DNA of 64,000 bases from Paraphaeosphaeria minitans (GCA_015832175.1 WJXW01000002.1:2542001-2606000); one strand, 5' to 3'; numbered from the stretch's first letter, positions 1-10,949 are shown. Notes: a model not told the origin generated them from the letters alone. Numbers and translations: made by a program.

Positions 1-2
1 GC

Positions 3-473
3 AGTACCACCCCGGATAAGGGCATGGGAGCCATTGTCGTAGCCAGTCAAGCCACCACCCAAAAACCTGGCAGCCGAGCTCACACATTTCTCTTAACAGC
101 AGGCCCGGATTGGAAAGTCCGCTATTGGGATACTGCTCGTCAAGACGCATCCGTAGTTGTCAGCGGTATGGAACCGGATGAGGCCAGGCCGCAGTATACT
201 ACTAGTCAGCCACCCTCGTCTCCAGAGACGCTGGTCGTGAGTGAACGACTGTCTCAACCTCAGAGTCAAAGCCAAATCTCGGCGAGTCGGGATAATCGGA
301 GAGGGAACAAGAAGACATCCGTGAAGAGCAGTCGCTCTGGGTTGATTACTGTGCAGCAGCAACACTTTCTGAGAGGGCATATGGATACAGTCACGGACGT
401 TGCGCTCGTAGAGCAGCCGTACGGGATGGTGATTAGTGCAGACCGGTCGGGCAGGATCTATGGATTCGCATAG
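3..473 (+). CDS. VPS15: VPS15-type PI3-kinase regulatory subunit, C-terminal end (5' end outside window)
   Basis: The frame is open from the first base of the window and stops at TAG 471-473, giving 156 residues. Two WD40-like blades are visible. One is near residues 25-40 (LTAGPDWKVRYWDTA) and the other at the C terminus (RGHMDTVTDVALVEQPYGM, then a DRSG-type turn). A low-complexity Ser/Gln/Arg-rich linker separates them. This order, with GxDxKxRxWD then a linker then a GHxDxVTDVA blade ending the protein, fits the C-terminal WD40 propeller of VPS15/PIK3R4. That protein is the pseudokinase scaffold of the class III PI3-kinase (Vps34) complex in endosomal sorting and autophagy. I recognise it from family memory, not a search. 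Codon use is ordinary and there is no RIP-like decay, so this is the last intact host gene before the AT-rich block. Confidence 0.82.
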   Translation, partial: STTPDKGMGAIVVASQATTQKPGSRAHTFLLTAGPDWKVRYWDTARQDASVVVSGMEPDEARPQYTTSQPPSSPETLVVSERLSQPQSQSQISASRDNRRGNKKTSVKSSRSGLITVQQQHFLRGHMDTVTDVALVEQPYGMVISADRSGRIYGFA

Positions 474-900
474 TAGGGACTTGCAAGACAAGAAAGTCTT
501 TATAAGCAAGTACTGTGTAAGTAGAGAATATGATGTTCATACTTCAGCCTTATTTTGACAAAAAGGCTGAGGCTTCAGACACGGCTATTCGATGCTATGT
601 CTAGTGCTGGGTATTACGCATATGCATGACCGGTCGCGCTGCGCTCGTGTCATCTTCAAGCCTACAAGCCTATCATTTCATCCAGCTTTGTGAGTGCGGA
701 GACCTTACGCCTTCAATACTAGACCCCTTGTATTGCTCTGCAGTCAATAATCAGCTTCTCAACCTCGTCTGCTGCCTGGAGCCTTTGTTCGCACGCTCTC
801 CACTTCGTTCGAATTTTTCCATTGCGCGAAGGTTCTAACGCGATTCTCGCCTTTTGCCTCGGACGGATTCGTTAGCCTATACATCACCTAGCAGTATGCC
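474..900. other. Downstream flank of VPS15; no supported gene
   Basis: Ordinary base composition. Bases 474-620 are probably the VPS15 3' UTR. A short inverted match (cagcctt at 546-552 and aaggctga at 562-569) could fold as a small hairpin. An open frame at 626-838 contains a GTGAGT donor-like site (690) and a ctctgcag acceptor-like site (735-742), so it may include an intron of an unresolved 5' part of the next gene. Nothing in it resembles a known family. Confidence 0.4.
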
Positions 901-1032
901 TTCCTTCTCCACAGTATGTGGCGTGCCGTTCAACGGCCGTAGTAATCAATGCGCCCACCACAAACCTTACCTCCAGATTTACTATGGCGCGTCTGATTCT
1001 AACGGTATAAATTATCGCATTGGCACTCTAAT

Positions 1033-1733
1033 ACCACTCGCATCGTCGGCGTAAGCCTCTGCAGATCGGCTTCCGCGGTAGCCACCATGCGCTCGTACCG
1101 TATCGTCCTTACTCAACTTCTAATTCGCTTGCTCTCACTGGCTTCGATCCCGAATCGAGCCACGATTACGAGGGATTCGGTCATAGATACGGCGGTGATC
1201 CGATGTTATCAAGTCTCAAGCCCCTGGAATATGCTTTCGAAAAGCTCAATTTTACGCATGGTGTGACGAAACTCACATACACAATAGATATGCACGGCAC
1301 AAGGAACATTACAGCCACAGCAAACCCTGTGCGCGAACAGTGTGCCAACTGTGGAGCCTTTTTTGTAGATTATCATGGATTGAAAGGCCACTTTGCGGAT
1401 TATCCGGCAGTGCGACGTGCATGGCACGTGCTTGCGATGTGAGTAAAGGGGTAAATGCAGTGAGGCATAGACCATTTGTGGAAACAAGGGTCCGTGGTAT
1501 ATAGATCATCTATCGCGTACGTGTGAAGGAGTTCTCTTTTGCACATGCGCCTACACGCCACACCATTCAATTAAGCCAAGCTTACTTCCAGTACAGTCGA
1601 CGATGTACTCGTGCACGCGGACGAAGACAGACATGACAGGTGCTTTGTTACAGGCTGCAGGAGTGTTTACAGGCTTCAAGGCGGATGGAAGAGATCAGTC
1701 GTTGAGGGACAAATGCGTGGATCACATAGATGA
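1033..1733 (+). CDS. Putative two-exon gene with two C2H2-like zinc-finger motifs, 5' part unresolved
   Basis: One frame is open from about 1,033 to 1,442. Its apparent stop overlaps a consensus donor GTGAGT at 1,439. Splicing 1,439-1,591 (acceptor ttacttccag) gives codon ATT across the junction and an exon that stays open to TGA 1,731-1,733. Exon A holds CANCGAFFVDYHGLKGHF, which has the C-x2-C, Phe, Leu and His spacing of a classical finger, but the fourth ligand position is Tyr. Exon B holds CFVTGC, spacing, then MRGSH, a second finger-like pattern. The 5' end is unclear. A Cys-rich frame at about 896-990 could join through 991-1,081, but that site is weak and a frameshift is equally possible. 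I do not recognise the protein. It may be an expressed C2H2-type gene or a decaying one beside the repeat block. Confidence 0.35.
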
Positions 1734-2044
1734 GAGGATGTGCACAATTGACGGACACAGAAATCTGTTGGAGACCAGTTCCGCGTATTTCCTACAAATC
1801 TGAGAGTATTGTTCAACATTAGAGAGCGAAATGCCCTTCAGGCCGAAGATGTGTAAGTAATGGTGTTGAGATATCAGTGTGGCTGTGAGGATGTCTCCAT
1901 GTCAGGAGTTGGGTATAAGCAATGTAGCTTTGACTTCAGTAGTGGAACAAGGATAATATTAGTGGTTGGATAGACGAATCGCTGCCGGATTGCTCTGTTA
2001 GCGATAGGATTATATATCTACGAGTTAGGTGATCTCCACCTACA
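1734..2044. other. Transition from unique host DNA to RIP-mutated DNA
   Basis: No supported gene. Composition shifts from balanced to AT-rich between roughly 1,950 and 2,100, and TpA-rich words (cta, tag, ata) dominate from about 2,000 on. No LTR end, target duplication or terminal repeat marks the edge, so the outermost element (Gypsy-6) appears truncated here rather than ended cleanly. Confidence 0.5.
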
Positions 2045-2639
2045 TTAGGCTAGTCTATCCTATGCTAGGGCCTAGCTAGGTACCTAGGGTTCTAATATTA
2101 TCAACCTCTAAGGGACCTCTCGCCCTAAAAGTAAAGTATATAGTAAGTTCTTACCTATTTAGCTATTATTTAGCCCTTATTATTATAAATTAGCCTTATA
2201 AGCAGTTAGTAGGCGGCGTAGGTTATTAACTATATCTACTTCTTAAACTTAGTAGTAAGCCTAATATTAGTAGGCCTAAAAGGTCCTACTATCTTTATAG
2301 TATAATACTAATCCATGTAAAGTTTATTAAATAGGCTTATAATAAAACGCTTACTTTAATATTACTTTAATATATAACATTACCCTTAATTTTTAGTTAT
2401 TGTGTCACTTAATATTAAAAAGACAATTTATAGAATTAGAATACTATATTTAAGTAGATAGAATTTGCCTATTTAAGAAAGACTGTAAAAGCACTAACTA
2501 CTAACTTTATAACCTATTAGACTTTATAGCCTATTAGAGTAAAGAAAACCGTAATCTATTTACTATAACTTATATAGAAAGTATTAGGCCTATATTAAAC
2601 TAATAAGCTAGTAGAGGGACTATGCTTAAAGAAGGTATA
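2045..2639 (-). pseudogene. Gypsy-6 integrase, distal part cut off by Gypsy-1b
   Basis: On the minus strand, joining 37,002 to 2,639 across one copy of GTTAC gives an uninterrupted reading LSKNVTIPSLSIVPLLA. This is the place in Ty3/gypsy integrases where DRLSK is followed by a V-x-x-x-P-L-x-S-x stretch. Further on, an (S)DRG-QF-like block and a Q-T-E-R-like block can be suspected, but they contain several TAA/TAG codons and probable small indels. No chromodomain, polypurine tract or 3' LTR of this element follows before host DNA begins, so it is 3'-truncated. Confidence 0.5.
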
Positions 2640-2644
2640 GTTAC

Positions 2645-2854
2645 TATAAGGTCTAGTTATAGGCAATAGTACTTGCTTCACACTAGGAAGGATAGTAAAA
2701 GGATAACTTAATAGCATTAATAGAATAATATTTATTTTATGTAGAGTTAGGGCGTAGTGTAGGTTTTACGTACCTAGCTTACTTAGTGCATAGGCCCTTT
2801 ATAAGTCCTTAGCGCTAGATACTATAACACTATAATAATATTATAATCTACCTA
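2645..2854 (-). repeat. 3' LTR of Gypsy-1b
   Basis: A 210-bp segment matching the reverse complement of 16,741-16,950 and of the composite 3,796-3,922/10,561-10,643. It is preceded, in element sense, by the same purine tract (gggaggttc) seen before the 3' LTR of Gypsy-1a. Confidence 0.85.
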
Positions 2855-2869
2855 TTATAGAACCTCCCT

Positions 2870-3789
2870 CTCTAGCTGTAGTCCCCTATAGTATACTATA
2901 GCCTTAATAAAAATCTCACCCTATAGGAAAGGAAAAGAGTGTCTATAGGAGTATACATTATATACGCAATAATAGTGTATTATAAGTAAATAGTGCGCGT
3001 TATAAACACATTATATATATTATTTATTATAAGGCTTCTACTCCTTCTATTTACTGTAGCCTTCTATAATATTAGATAGTAGGGCTATATAGTTTTAATA
3101 TTATTTTAATCTTTGTGTACTCTCTACCTATATAATATATAACTACTAGACTCTTAGCGTAGACGAAGCGCTTAATCTTTAAATAACCTTTTTAATTATT
3201 TAAGATACTATACTACCTAGTACCTAAGTATATTAAGAAGTCTAACCTATGTAGTACTACTATCTTCGCGCTTAGTAGTAATACTAAGTGCGTAGACTAT
3301 AATATAGTGCTTATAACTTATATACGCTATGTGTAGAACTTAGTAAAGCTTTATAAGGACTATATAAAAAACAAGAATAAGCGCTATAACTATTATATTA
3401 AAGGTAATTATAAAGGCTATAACTTAGTATATCTACAGTTACGCGCTATATATACGCTTTAGCTAATATTTATAGGTGCTTAAGGCGATAAATAGGCGCC
3501 TTAATTACCTATACGCCCTTTGTAATTGCTATTATATTATAGTTATAGAGACCTTAGGTAGGTAGCGTAAAATAAATAAGTATATAAAGGTAATAGGCTT
3601 AAAGCTAGCTTATTACTAAAAGTAATTTAACTTAGAGCTAGCTAAATACTAGTGTGTTATAGCTTATATTAGTATACCTATAGGTATAGTAACCTAGGTG
3701 CCTACTACTAGCCCTTAGTACTTAGGCTTAATTCTAGTAGAGTAGTATTAGATTACTAGTACTCTTAAGGCAGTTATTCCACTTATATA
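2870..3789 (+). pseudogene. Antisense accessory frame of Gypsy-1b, first part
   Basis: This frame runs opposite to gag-pol of its element and lies between the end of pol and the 3' LTR. The part around 3,221-3,440 matches, with substitutions, the 80-residue frame kept open in Gypsy-1a (16,376-16,134), so it belongs to the family and is not chance. The kept block reads KRYNYY, KGNYKGY, NLVYL. The Tyr codons TAT/TAC are what RIP makes from Cys codons TGT/TGC, so a Cys-x2-Cys-x4-Cys-x2-Cys cluster is likely ancestral. The following about 110 codons contain TAG/TAA only. It ends at 3,789 where Gypsy-1a begins. Function is unknown. Confidence 0.5.
3446..3789 (+). repeat. 344-bp direct duplication flanking Gypsy-1a, left copy
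   Basis: It aligns base for base in length with 16,952-17,295. Both copies are the same stretch of the Gypsy-1b antisense frame, one on each side of Gypsy-1a. A normal LTR insertion would duplicate 5 bp, not 344. Confidence 0.85.
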
Positions 3790-3795
3790 TATAAC

Positions 3796-3922
3796 AGGTA
3801 GATTACAATATTGTTATAGTGTTGTAGTATCTAGCACCAAGGCCTTATAGAGGGTCTGTGCGCTAAGCAAGCTAGCTGCGCAAAATCTACGCTGCGCGTT
3901 AACTCTACACAAGACAAGTATT
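3796..3922 (+). repeat. 5' LTR of Gypsy-1a, first 127 bp
   Basis: Matches the start of the 3' LTR at 16,741. It is broken at GTATT by Gypsy-3 and resumes at 10,561. Confidence 0.85.
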
Positions 3923-4338
3923 TGTTAGGATCCGGCCGCGCGCGAGCGGCGGGGCACGAGCTTATTGTGATAGGTCACGGGTCCTAAGGGTCCTAAGGAC
4001 CGCACGGGCCTCGCCCGTACGGGAACTCTGGGACGCGTGGGACTCGCCCGTATAGGACTCTAGGACATATGGGATTCTGGGACGTATGGGACTCTAGGAC
4101 ATATAGGATTCTAGGACGTGTGGGATTATTTAGTATATAGGAACGCGAGAATAAGCTTCTTATACTTATGTTTAATCTGTTTATTAATCTATTATTTAGA
4201 TTCTAGTAGACTAAATTATTAACTTATTACACTTTGTAAGATACTATTATATTAATAAGACCTTCTACTTTCTATAAATACTCCTGCTTAAGAACTAACC
4301 TTAACCCTTTAGGACTAGCTACCCTATTAGATTTAATA
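3923..4338 (+). repeat. 5' LTR of Gypsy-3
   Basis: 416 bp. The first half (U3-like) is a GC-rich island and contains four tandem 17-bp units of the form gggactctaggacatat at about 4,055-4,122. The second half, from about 4,137, matches the end of the Gypsy-7a and 7b LTRs (their reverse complement). Confidence 0.88.
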
Positions 4339-4399
4339 TTTTAAACACTCTTAATATAAGTACTTTACAAACTTCTACCTCTTTTATAGCTTTAGGTGC

Positions 4400-5300
4400 T
4401 ACTAAGATTACTCCTATAAAGGATAGTAGTAAGGTGTATAAACCTAATCTCTACTTTAGCGAACAATTTTAAACTAACGTCTAGATTCTCTAGTTAGACT
4501 TCTACTTCTTTAACTTAGGCAAACCCCTTAAAGATAAGAAAAAAGTTATCTGCGTAGTAATATACATGCGAGGAGATATAGGATAATAGATCTATCTTTA
4601 CTTTAAAAAATACCTAGGAATAGACTACAATAACAATAATAACAATTACGTAAATAAACACGCTAATGTAGTTAATATTATTAAGAATTATAATAACTTT
4701 AAGAAATGCCTTAAATAACTCTTTAGGATTACTAATAAGGACTCTATTATAAAAGTAAAGATTTAGACTATAACTTAGGTAATAATTAGTAGCTAAGTAT
4801 ATAGCTAAGTTTTATAGATACACTATGCAACTTAACTAGGATAATAAATTTCTTTAGGATATGTATAAATAAGGACTTAAATAGAAACTATATAAGGAAC
4901 TTCTACGTAGTAGTGCGCGAATTACTAACCTTAAAAAACTATATAAAGAAACTATTAGGATTAATAAAGAATAGTTTTTACTATAATAGAAGCTCTACTA
5001 AAACCCTAAAGTAATAAGCTTTAGATAACTAGCAAAAGTAGTTTATAAGAACTCTATTAGAATTGTCTAAAAGTAATAGCTAAGGAACTACTAGAGATAC
5101 GAACTAATAGAAAATGTCTAGTTTAACTATATAGGCAAAGGAAAAAGAGGAAGAATAGGCCTTAAGCAGCCTAATAAACGCGTTTCTAATAGAAGTTAAT
5201 AACTAATAACTAAGACCTATAAATGCTTTATATGTGGCAAACTAGGCTATATAGCCAGAAACTGTAGATTAAAGAATAAAGTCTATTAAACTAAGTTAAA
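4400..5300 (+). pseudogene. Gypsy-3 gag, broken
   Basis: Gag of a Ty3/gypsy element, the particle protein that packages element RNA. The frame is recognisable only with TAA/TAG codons read through. The clearest mark is a zinc knuckle at 5,224-5,265 reading CFICGKLGYIARNC. It keeps the C-x2-C-x4-x-x4-C spacing but the His ligand is Tyr, as RIP makes from CAC to TAC. The upstream helical gag core (about 4,480-5,000) has many stops. It is followed directly by the protease/RT region. Confidence 0.65.
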
Positions 5301-8300
5301 TATACTAACTATTAAGGACTAAGAACCTAATAAGGAATAGAAAGTTATTATAACACTATTTAGTTACTAATGCGTTACACTAGAGTAAAGTGAGTAATTA
5401 GATTTACCTAACTTATAACTATATAAAGATCTAGAAGACAACTCTAACGTATACTACAACGTAGAAAATATAGAAGAGATACTAAGATCTCCTACTTCTT
5501 ACCTATAAAGTAGGCGGGAAGAAGACAACCCTATGTTACCTAAGTATAAACTAAATGTTTAGGACTACATAGAACCCTATTAGGCACTAAAAGAAATACA
5601 ACCCTATAAAAATAAGAAGTTAGACTATGTACTAAAGTACTACCTAGATTACTAAAATCCTATATACTAATTCTGTATATAAACGTATTACGAAGAACTA
5701 ATATGCGTATAATATAAGGTGGAGAAAGAGGAAAATAAGAAATAACCTAGAAAGAAACTGCGCTATAGATAGATGTGCACAGACTACCCTATTATAGCTT
5801 GCGATAAACACCTCTAGAATAAATAATAAGTAAAATACTTTCCTTACTTTATGCTAAAGGGCAACAAATGCTGTAACTTACTTATTAATAGAGACTATAT
5901 ATAACTGTACTAGTATACGTGTCTAAACTAAAACCGCAAATACTACTATATAGCTAAATGTTTAGACAGCTTTGTAAACTGCCCTATATAAGAAGTAATA
6001 ACAGAACTACTAATTTAACTAGTATATAGGAATAGTAAAGACTGCGGGAGGAAGAGTAATAGAATATCCTTATAGAAAGAAGAAGAAAATAATCTATATA
6101 AGCCACATACTTAAGAATAATAACAAAAGTAGATACTTAGAAACGTATACTACACACCTAGACTTAATTCTAACCTATATAAATAGATATCTTTATTAGG
6201 CCTAAACTTAAATAAGAAAACGCCTTTATTAAATTAAATACTATAGTAAGTATAGTATTAGTTAAGCTACTAGTATAGCTTAAAGGAATATAGGCTTAAG
6301 CTCTTATAGACTTAGAAGTAGAAAGGAACTTTATATCTTATTAGATAGTAAGATAAGTAGGACTTATAATATTAAAAAAAGAAGTATCTTATATTGTCTA
6401 TATTGCGAATAGATCCCTAATGCCTAAGACACCTTAGATACACTAAGAGGTTACTACTATAATAATAGTCTAAGGACATAGAGAGGAACTTACTTTAGAT
6501 ATCTTACTAGGATCTAAGTATAAGTTAGTCTTAGGATTACTTTAGTTAATAATACACAACCTGTAAATTAACTAGGGCACGAAGAAAATATTATTTAAAC
6601 ACTATAATTATGTATTATAAGCAAAGCCTACGTATTAACTAAAAATAATAGTAGATAAGGGAGTTATTAATAATATAATACTACAATAGATAGTTAAAAA
6701 ACAGAAGCACACCTTAGTAGACGCTAGTAAGAACTACTAGGTTAAGAAGCGTAAGAAGGAGGACAATAGTACACTTTTTACCTTACTAAGAGAGTACAGG
6801 AAATAGACATATATATTTATAGAAAAGGAAAGAAAAGCAAACCTACCTAAATATTAACCCTAGGATCTTATAATAGACCTAGAAGAAGGGAAGACGCCAC
6901 CCTTTAGACTACTATATAGTAAGATAGGAGAAGAACTCCTTAAAGAACGTAATTTTATTAAGACAAACCTTAAGAAAGGATATATATAACTATTAAAGTT
7001 ACTAGTAGTAAGCCCTTTTATGTTTATTAAGAAAAAGGATAGATTAGACAGACTATACGTTAACTACTAACAACTTAATAATATAATAATAAAGAACTAA
7101 TACCTACTACTAAATATTATAGAGTTATAAGATTAACTATCTTAAGCTAAGATATTTATAATAATAGATCTAAGAGACAGTTATTACCTTATACGAATTA
7201 AGAAAGGTAAAGAATAGAAAATAGCGTTTTAATTACGCTATAGACTATTTAAATACAAGGTTATGCCTTTTAGACTTATAAACGCACTAGTAGCTTTTAT
7301 AGCACTTATTAATAACGTACTCTATAAACATCTAGATATATTCATTATTGCGTATATGGACGATATTCTCGTCTTTTCTAAAAACAAATTAGACCACACT
7401 AAGTATGTATAGATAGTACTAGAAGCACTAGACAAAGCATGCCTTTAAATTAAACTTAAGAAATGCAAATTTAACGTTAAATAACTTAAATTCCTAGGAT
7501 ATATTGTTACTACAGAAAGAATTAAGATAGCACTAAGTAAAGTTAAATATATTAAGAACTAGCTAATACTAAAGATAGCTAAGAATATCTAAGAATTTTT
7601 AAGATTCTATAGATTTAACTAATAATTTATCCAGGATTATGTAAAGGTTATAATACCTCTAATAAATTTTATAAAGAAGAACGTACCCTTTAAATAGATA
7701 AATAAGTGTAGAATGTTATTCTAAATCCTTAAGACAGCATGTATTATAGAACCTATCCTTATTTATTTTAGAAGTAATAAACTACTACACTTTAAAATAG
7801 ACGCTAGCAATCTTACGCTAGGCGCCTACGCTAAATAAGAATGTAATAGTAAATAGTACTTAATTACCTATTACTTATGCAAATTTAATAACGCTAAAAT
7901 ATAATATAACATATATAATAAAGAGCTCTACGCTATTATTAAAGCCTTAAAGCACTAGAGGATTTACGCGCTTAGTTACTTAACGCTAGAAATCTATATA
8001 GATTATAAAAACCTTTTAAGGTTTATAACAACAAAAGAACTTACGCTATAATAATAAAAATAGTTATAGACTACTAGGTAGTATAAGTTTAAAATTATCT
8101 ATATAGCTAGAAAAGGAAATAGTAGAGCAGACGCTCTTAGCTAATAAAGCAATCTAGTAAGAGAAAAGGTAAAAACCTTCTCTGTAATCCTTTACAAAGC
8201 CAAAGATAGATCTCTAGAACTAATAGTAGAACTAAATTAACTTTTAGTAATTAACTAAGAAGTTCTAGAACATCTACAGACTAAGATTATTTAACAATAC

Positions 8301-9625
8301 TACGATAACCCTATGTACGGACACCTAGGTATTATAAAAATAATAGAACTTATCTAAAGGAATTACACCTTTAAAGGAATTAAGGAAGCTATAATAATTT
8401 ATATCTATAAATGTGCAAAATGCTAGAGAAACAAATATAGCACACATCTTAAATATAGAGAGATGTAAGCGATTAGAATACTAACAGCACGATAGGAAGA
8501 CATCGCTATAGATTTTATTATAGGAATTCTAAACTCTAAGGATCTAATAATAGGAATTAAATATAACAGTATACTAGTAATAGTTTACTAACTAACTAAG
8601 TATATTAAGCTTATTCTATACCTTAAAAGAATAACAGTGAAAGAACTCGCTTTTTTTATTCTAAACTAACTAATTAGACATTATAGAATCCTAAAAATAA
8701 TTATTAGTAATAGAGATAAGCTCTTTATATTAAATTACTAGATAACACTTAAAGCCCTACTTAGAACAAAACAAAAGCTATTAACAGCTTACTATCTATA
8801 AATAGACAGGTAGATAGAACGTACAAACTAAACTATAGAAACGTACCTATGCATCTACTATAATAGTTAGAAGAATAACTAGGTTTTATTACTACCTATA
8901 GCATAGTTAGCCTATAATAACAAAGTATTAGCAGTATTAGGGCATACACTATTCTATGTAAACCACAGAAGACACCCACATCTCTTTAATTAATAATTTC
9001 CTACGACAATTAAAGCAAAAGAAGCTATAGATATAGCAGAATATATAAAGAAAATACACTAATAACTCTAAGAGAATCTTAAGAAAGCTTAGCAGTAATT
9101 AATTTTATACTAAAACTAAAAACAAAAAATAGCACCTTAGCTAAAGAAAGGGGACAAAGTATATCTACTTATAAAGAACCTTTAAACTTAGAAGAAAAAA
9201 CACAAGAAACTAGATTATATTAAGGTTAGACTATTTTATATTTCTAAATAAATATCACTAGTAAACTACAAATTAGAACTACCAGCTAACGCGAAGATAC
9301 ACCTAGTATTCTATATATCCTTATTAGAATTAGCAGACCTAGAGACGCCAATTAAAACCACCTTCTATTACTAAGCTTAGGAAGAAACTAAATTTAAAGT
9401 AGAATAAATCCTATAAGTACACGACGTGTACACAGACACTAAGAAATACCTTATTAAATAGAAAGGGTATTTATCTAGTAAAAATATATAGGAACCTAAA
9501 GAAAACCTATCTAACTATTAACAATAGATAAACGACTTCTATAGTTAAACGCTAGAGGTTATAAAAAGAAAACTAGAATACACCTAGGAATTACTACCAG
9601 TATAAGGGCTAGCCTATAAAATAGA
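5300..9625 (+). pseudogene. Gypsy-3 pol, broken (protease-RT-RNase H-integrase-chromodomain)
   Basis: Order by motif: a protease region of low clarity; RT about 6,880-7,600, with PFMFIKKKDR, a VMPFRLINA block and the catalytic box YMDD at 7,353-7,364 (intact); RNase H about 7,740-8,150, with a DAS-like start and YNKELYAIIKALK; integrase zinc domain about 8,260-8,460 (H, GHLG, CAKC); integrase core from about 8,490 (DFI, DRD-like); a chromodomain-like end at about 9,380-9,620 ending near LLPV. Stops are TAA/TAG, as from CAA, CAG and TGG. The domain order RT-RNase H-integrase places it in Ty3/gypsy and the C terminus suggests a chromovirus. It is closely similar to the Gypsy-7a and 7b pol. Confidence 0.8.
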
Positions 9626-9639
9626 CTAGTTAATTATCT

Positions 9640-10151
9640 TAGCGCCTAATAGCGCGTTAGGATTTATTAACGCAGTAGCCTATACTAACTCCTTCTACGT
9701 CTTAAGCGCTTCTAACTCGTCTATAGTGCTTATACTATAATTAAACAATTCTTATTTTTTCTAACGTGATTTCTTTTACTAATTATGTAAGCGCGCTATC
9801 TTCTCTTACGCCTAATAAGCGCGAAGAAGAGCTAGCTTTACTAGCTTTTTCTTAATATAGAGCTTTGCCTCCTCTTTAGCCTCTAACTTTTCTAACCTCT
9901 CTATTTTAGTATCTATTTTTAAATAATTTAGTAAAGGGATCTCTTTAGGCTCACACTTCTAGTTTCCCTATCTAATGTAGTTAGTACACTAAGAGTGTAA
10001 AAAAAAAAATAATAAGTATATTTCTTCTTAGCATAGTATAAATAGATAACTATTATAAAAACGTAGTTTTTCTTAAGATAATTAGCTTAACTATAGCAAT
10101 ATTAAATAGAACAAGATAATAACTTTATAGGTAGTTAACTTATAAGGACAT
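9640..10151 (-). pseudogene. Antisense Cys-rich/coiled-coil accessory frame of Gypsy-3
   Basis: It lies between the pol stop and the 3' LTR and is read opposite to gag-pol from ATG at 10,151. A cysteine block at residues 55-66 has Cys55, Tyr58 (TAC, a RIP derivative of TGC) and Cys66. It is followed by CEPKEIPL and then a Lys/Glu/Leu-rich heptad-like stretch (KIERLEKLEAKEEAKL, then KKKLVKLALLRA). This is the same architecture as the antisense frames of Gypsy-7a and 7b: a half Zn2Cys6-like cluster, a polar linker, a coiled coil and a short acidic end. It has about 12 TAA/TAG codons and none that need another explanation. Similar small Cys-cluster plus coiled-coil proteins are, as I recall, common as hypothetical proteins in fungal genomes. 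Function is unknown. Confidence 0.55.
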
Positions 10152-10173
10152 TAAGCTTAGAGGGGGAGGATAA

Positions 10174-10555
10174 TATTAGGATCTAGCTGTGCGTGAGCGG
10201 CGGGGCACAAGCTTATTGTAATAGGTTACGGGTCCTAAGGGTCCTAAGGACCGCATGGGCCTCGCCTGTACAGGAACTCTAGAACGCGTGGGACTCGCCC
10301 GTATGGGACTCTAGGACATATGGGATTCTGGGACGTGTAGGATTACTTAGTATATAGGAACGCGAGAATAAGCTTCTTATACTTATGTTTAATCTGTTTA
10401 TTAATCTATTGTTTAGATTCTAGTAGACTAAATTGTTAACTTATTACACTTTGTAAAATACTATTATATTAATAAGACCTTTTACCTTCTGTAAGTACTC
10501 CTGCCTAAGAACCAACCTTAACCCTTTAGGACTAGCTACCCTGTTGGATTTAACA
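10174..10555 (+). repeat. 3' LTR of Gypsy-3
   Basis: 382 bp. It is shorter than the 5' LTR by 34 bp, exactly two of the 17-bp U3 units. Confidence 0.88.
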
Positions 10556-10560
10556 GTATT

Positions 10561-10643
10561 ATTCTATTAATATTACTAGAGTTATCCTTTTACTATCCTT
10601 CCTAGTGTGAAGTAAGAACTATTACCTATAACTAGACTTTATA
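10561..10643 (+). repeat. 5' LTR of Gypsy-1a, last 83 bp
   Basis: Continues 3,796-3,922 after the Gypsy-3 insertion. It matches the end of the 16,741-16,950 LTR. Confidence 0.82.
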
Positions 10644-10949
10644 TAATAATACTTTATCTACGACAGTCTAAGGATAGCTCCTAGAGTTACATAAGCTACT
10701 AGTAGGGGATAGACTTTACCTAAAGCCCCTAAAGGCAGTAAAGACCTTCTTACCTAGTATATAGGATGGGAGCTAGTAATACGTAACTTAAGCCTACCTT
10801 TAACGCTTAAATAGCGCATTCTAGTTACTAAAAAGAAGCGCAATAAGCTTCACGCTATATATTAACTTTATACTTTAAAAGACAAAATCTCTTAACTTAA
10901 AAGTATACGCTAAACCCCTAGCGTAGCAGCTACTACTAAGAATATTAAA

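Larger units (their letters stand above)
3923..10555 (+). mobile_element. Gypsy-3, complete but RIP-mutated Ty3/gypsy element
   Basis: 6,633 bp, starting TGTTAGG and ending TTTAACA, flanked by GTATT at 3,918-3,922 and 10,556-10,560. LTRs are 3,923-4,338 (416 bp) and 10,174-10,555 (382 bp). A purine tract (agagggggagga, 10,159-10,170) precedes the 3' LTR. It encodes gag with a zinc knuckle, then protease-RT-RNase H-integrase-chromodomain on the plus strand, and an antisense Cys-rich frame before the 3' LTR. It inserted into the 5' LTR of Gypsy-1a and is the innermost layer on this side, so it is younger than Gypsy-1a and 1b. Confidence 0.92.

Noticed and set aside
93..509. Open frame on the minus strand opposite VPS15
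   Set aside because: It is the shadow of the WD40 coding frame. The plus strand has the recognisable protein.
1209..1509. Two short open frames on the minus strand
   Set aside because: They overlap the zinc-finger-like exon and show no motif or splice pattern of their own.
1603..1803. 66-codon frame beginning with ATG 1,603
   Set aside because: The alternative frame entered through the 1,591 acceptor continues the upstream exon and contains a finger-like motif. The ATG frame has no such support.
2380..2640. Plus-strand frame with few stops at the left edge of Gypsy-1b
   Set aside because: It does not resemble any family, and the minus-strand reading joins in frame to the Gypsy-6 integrase across the insertion.
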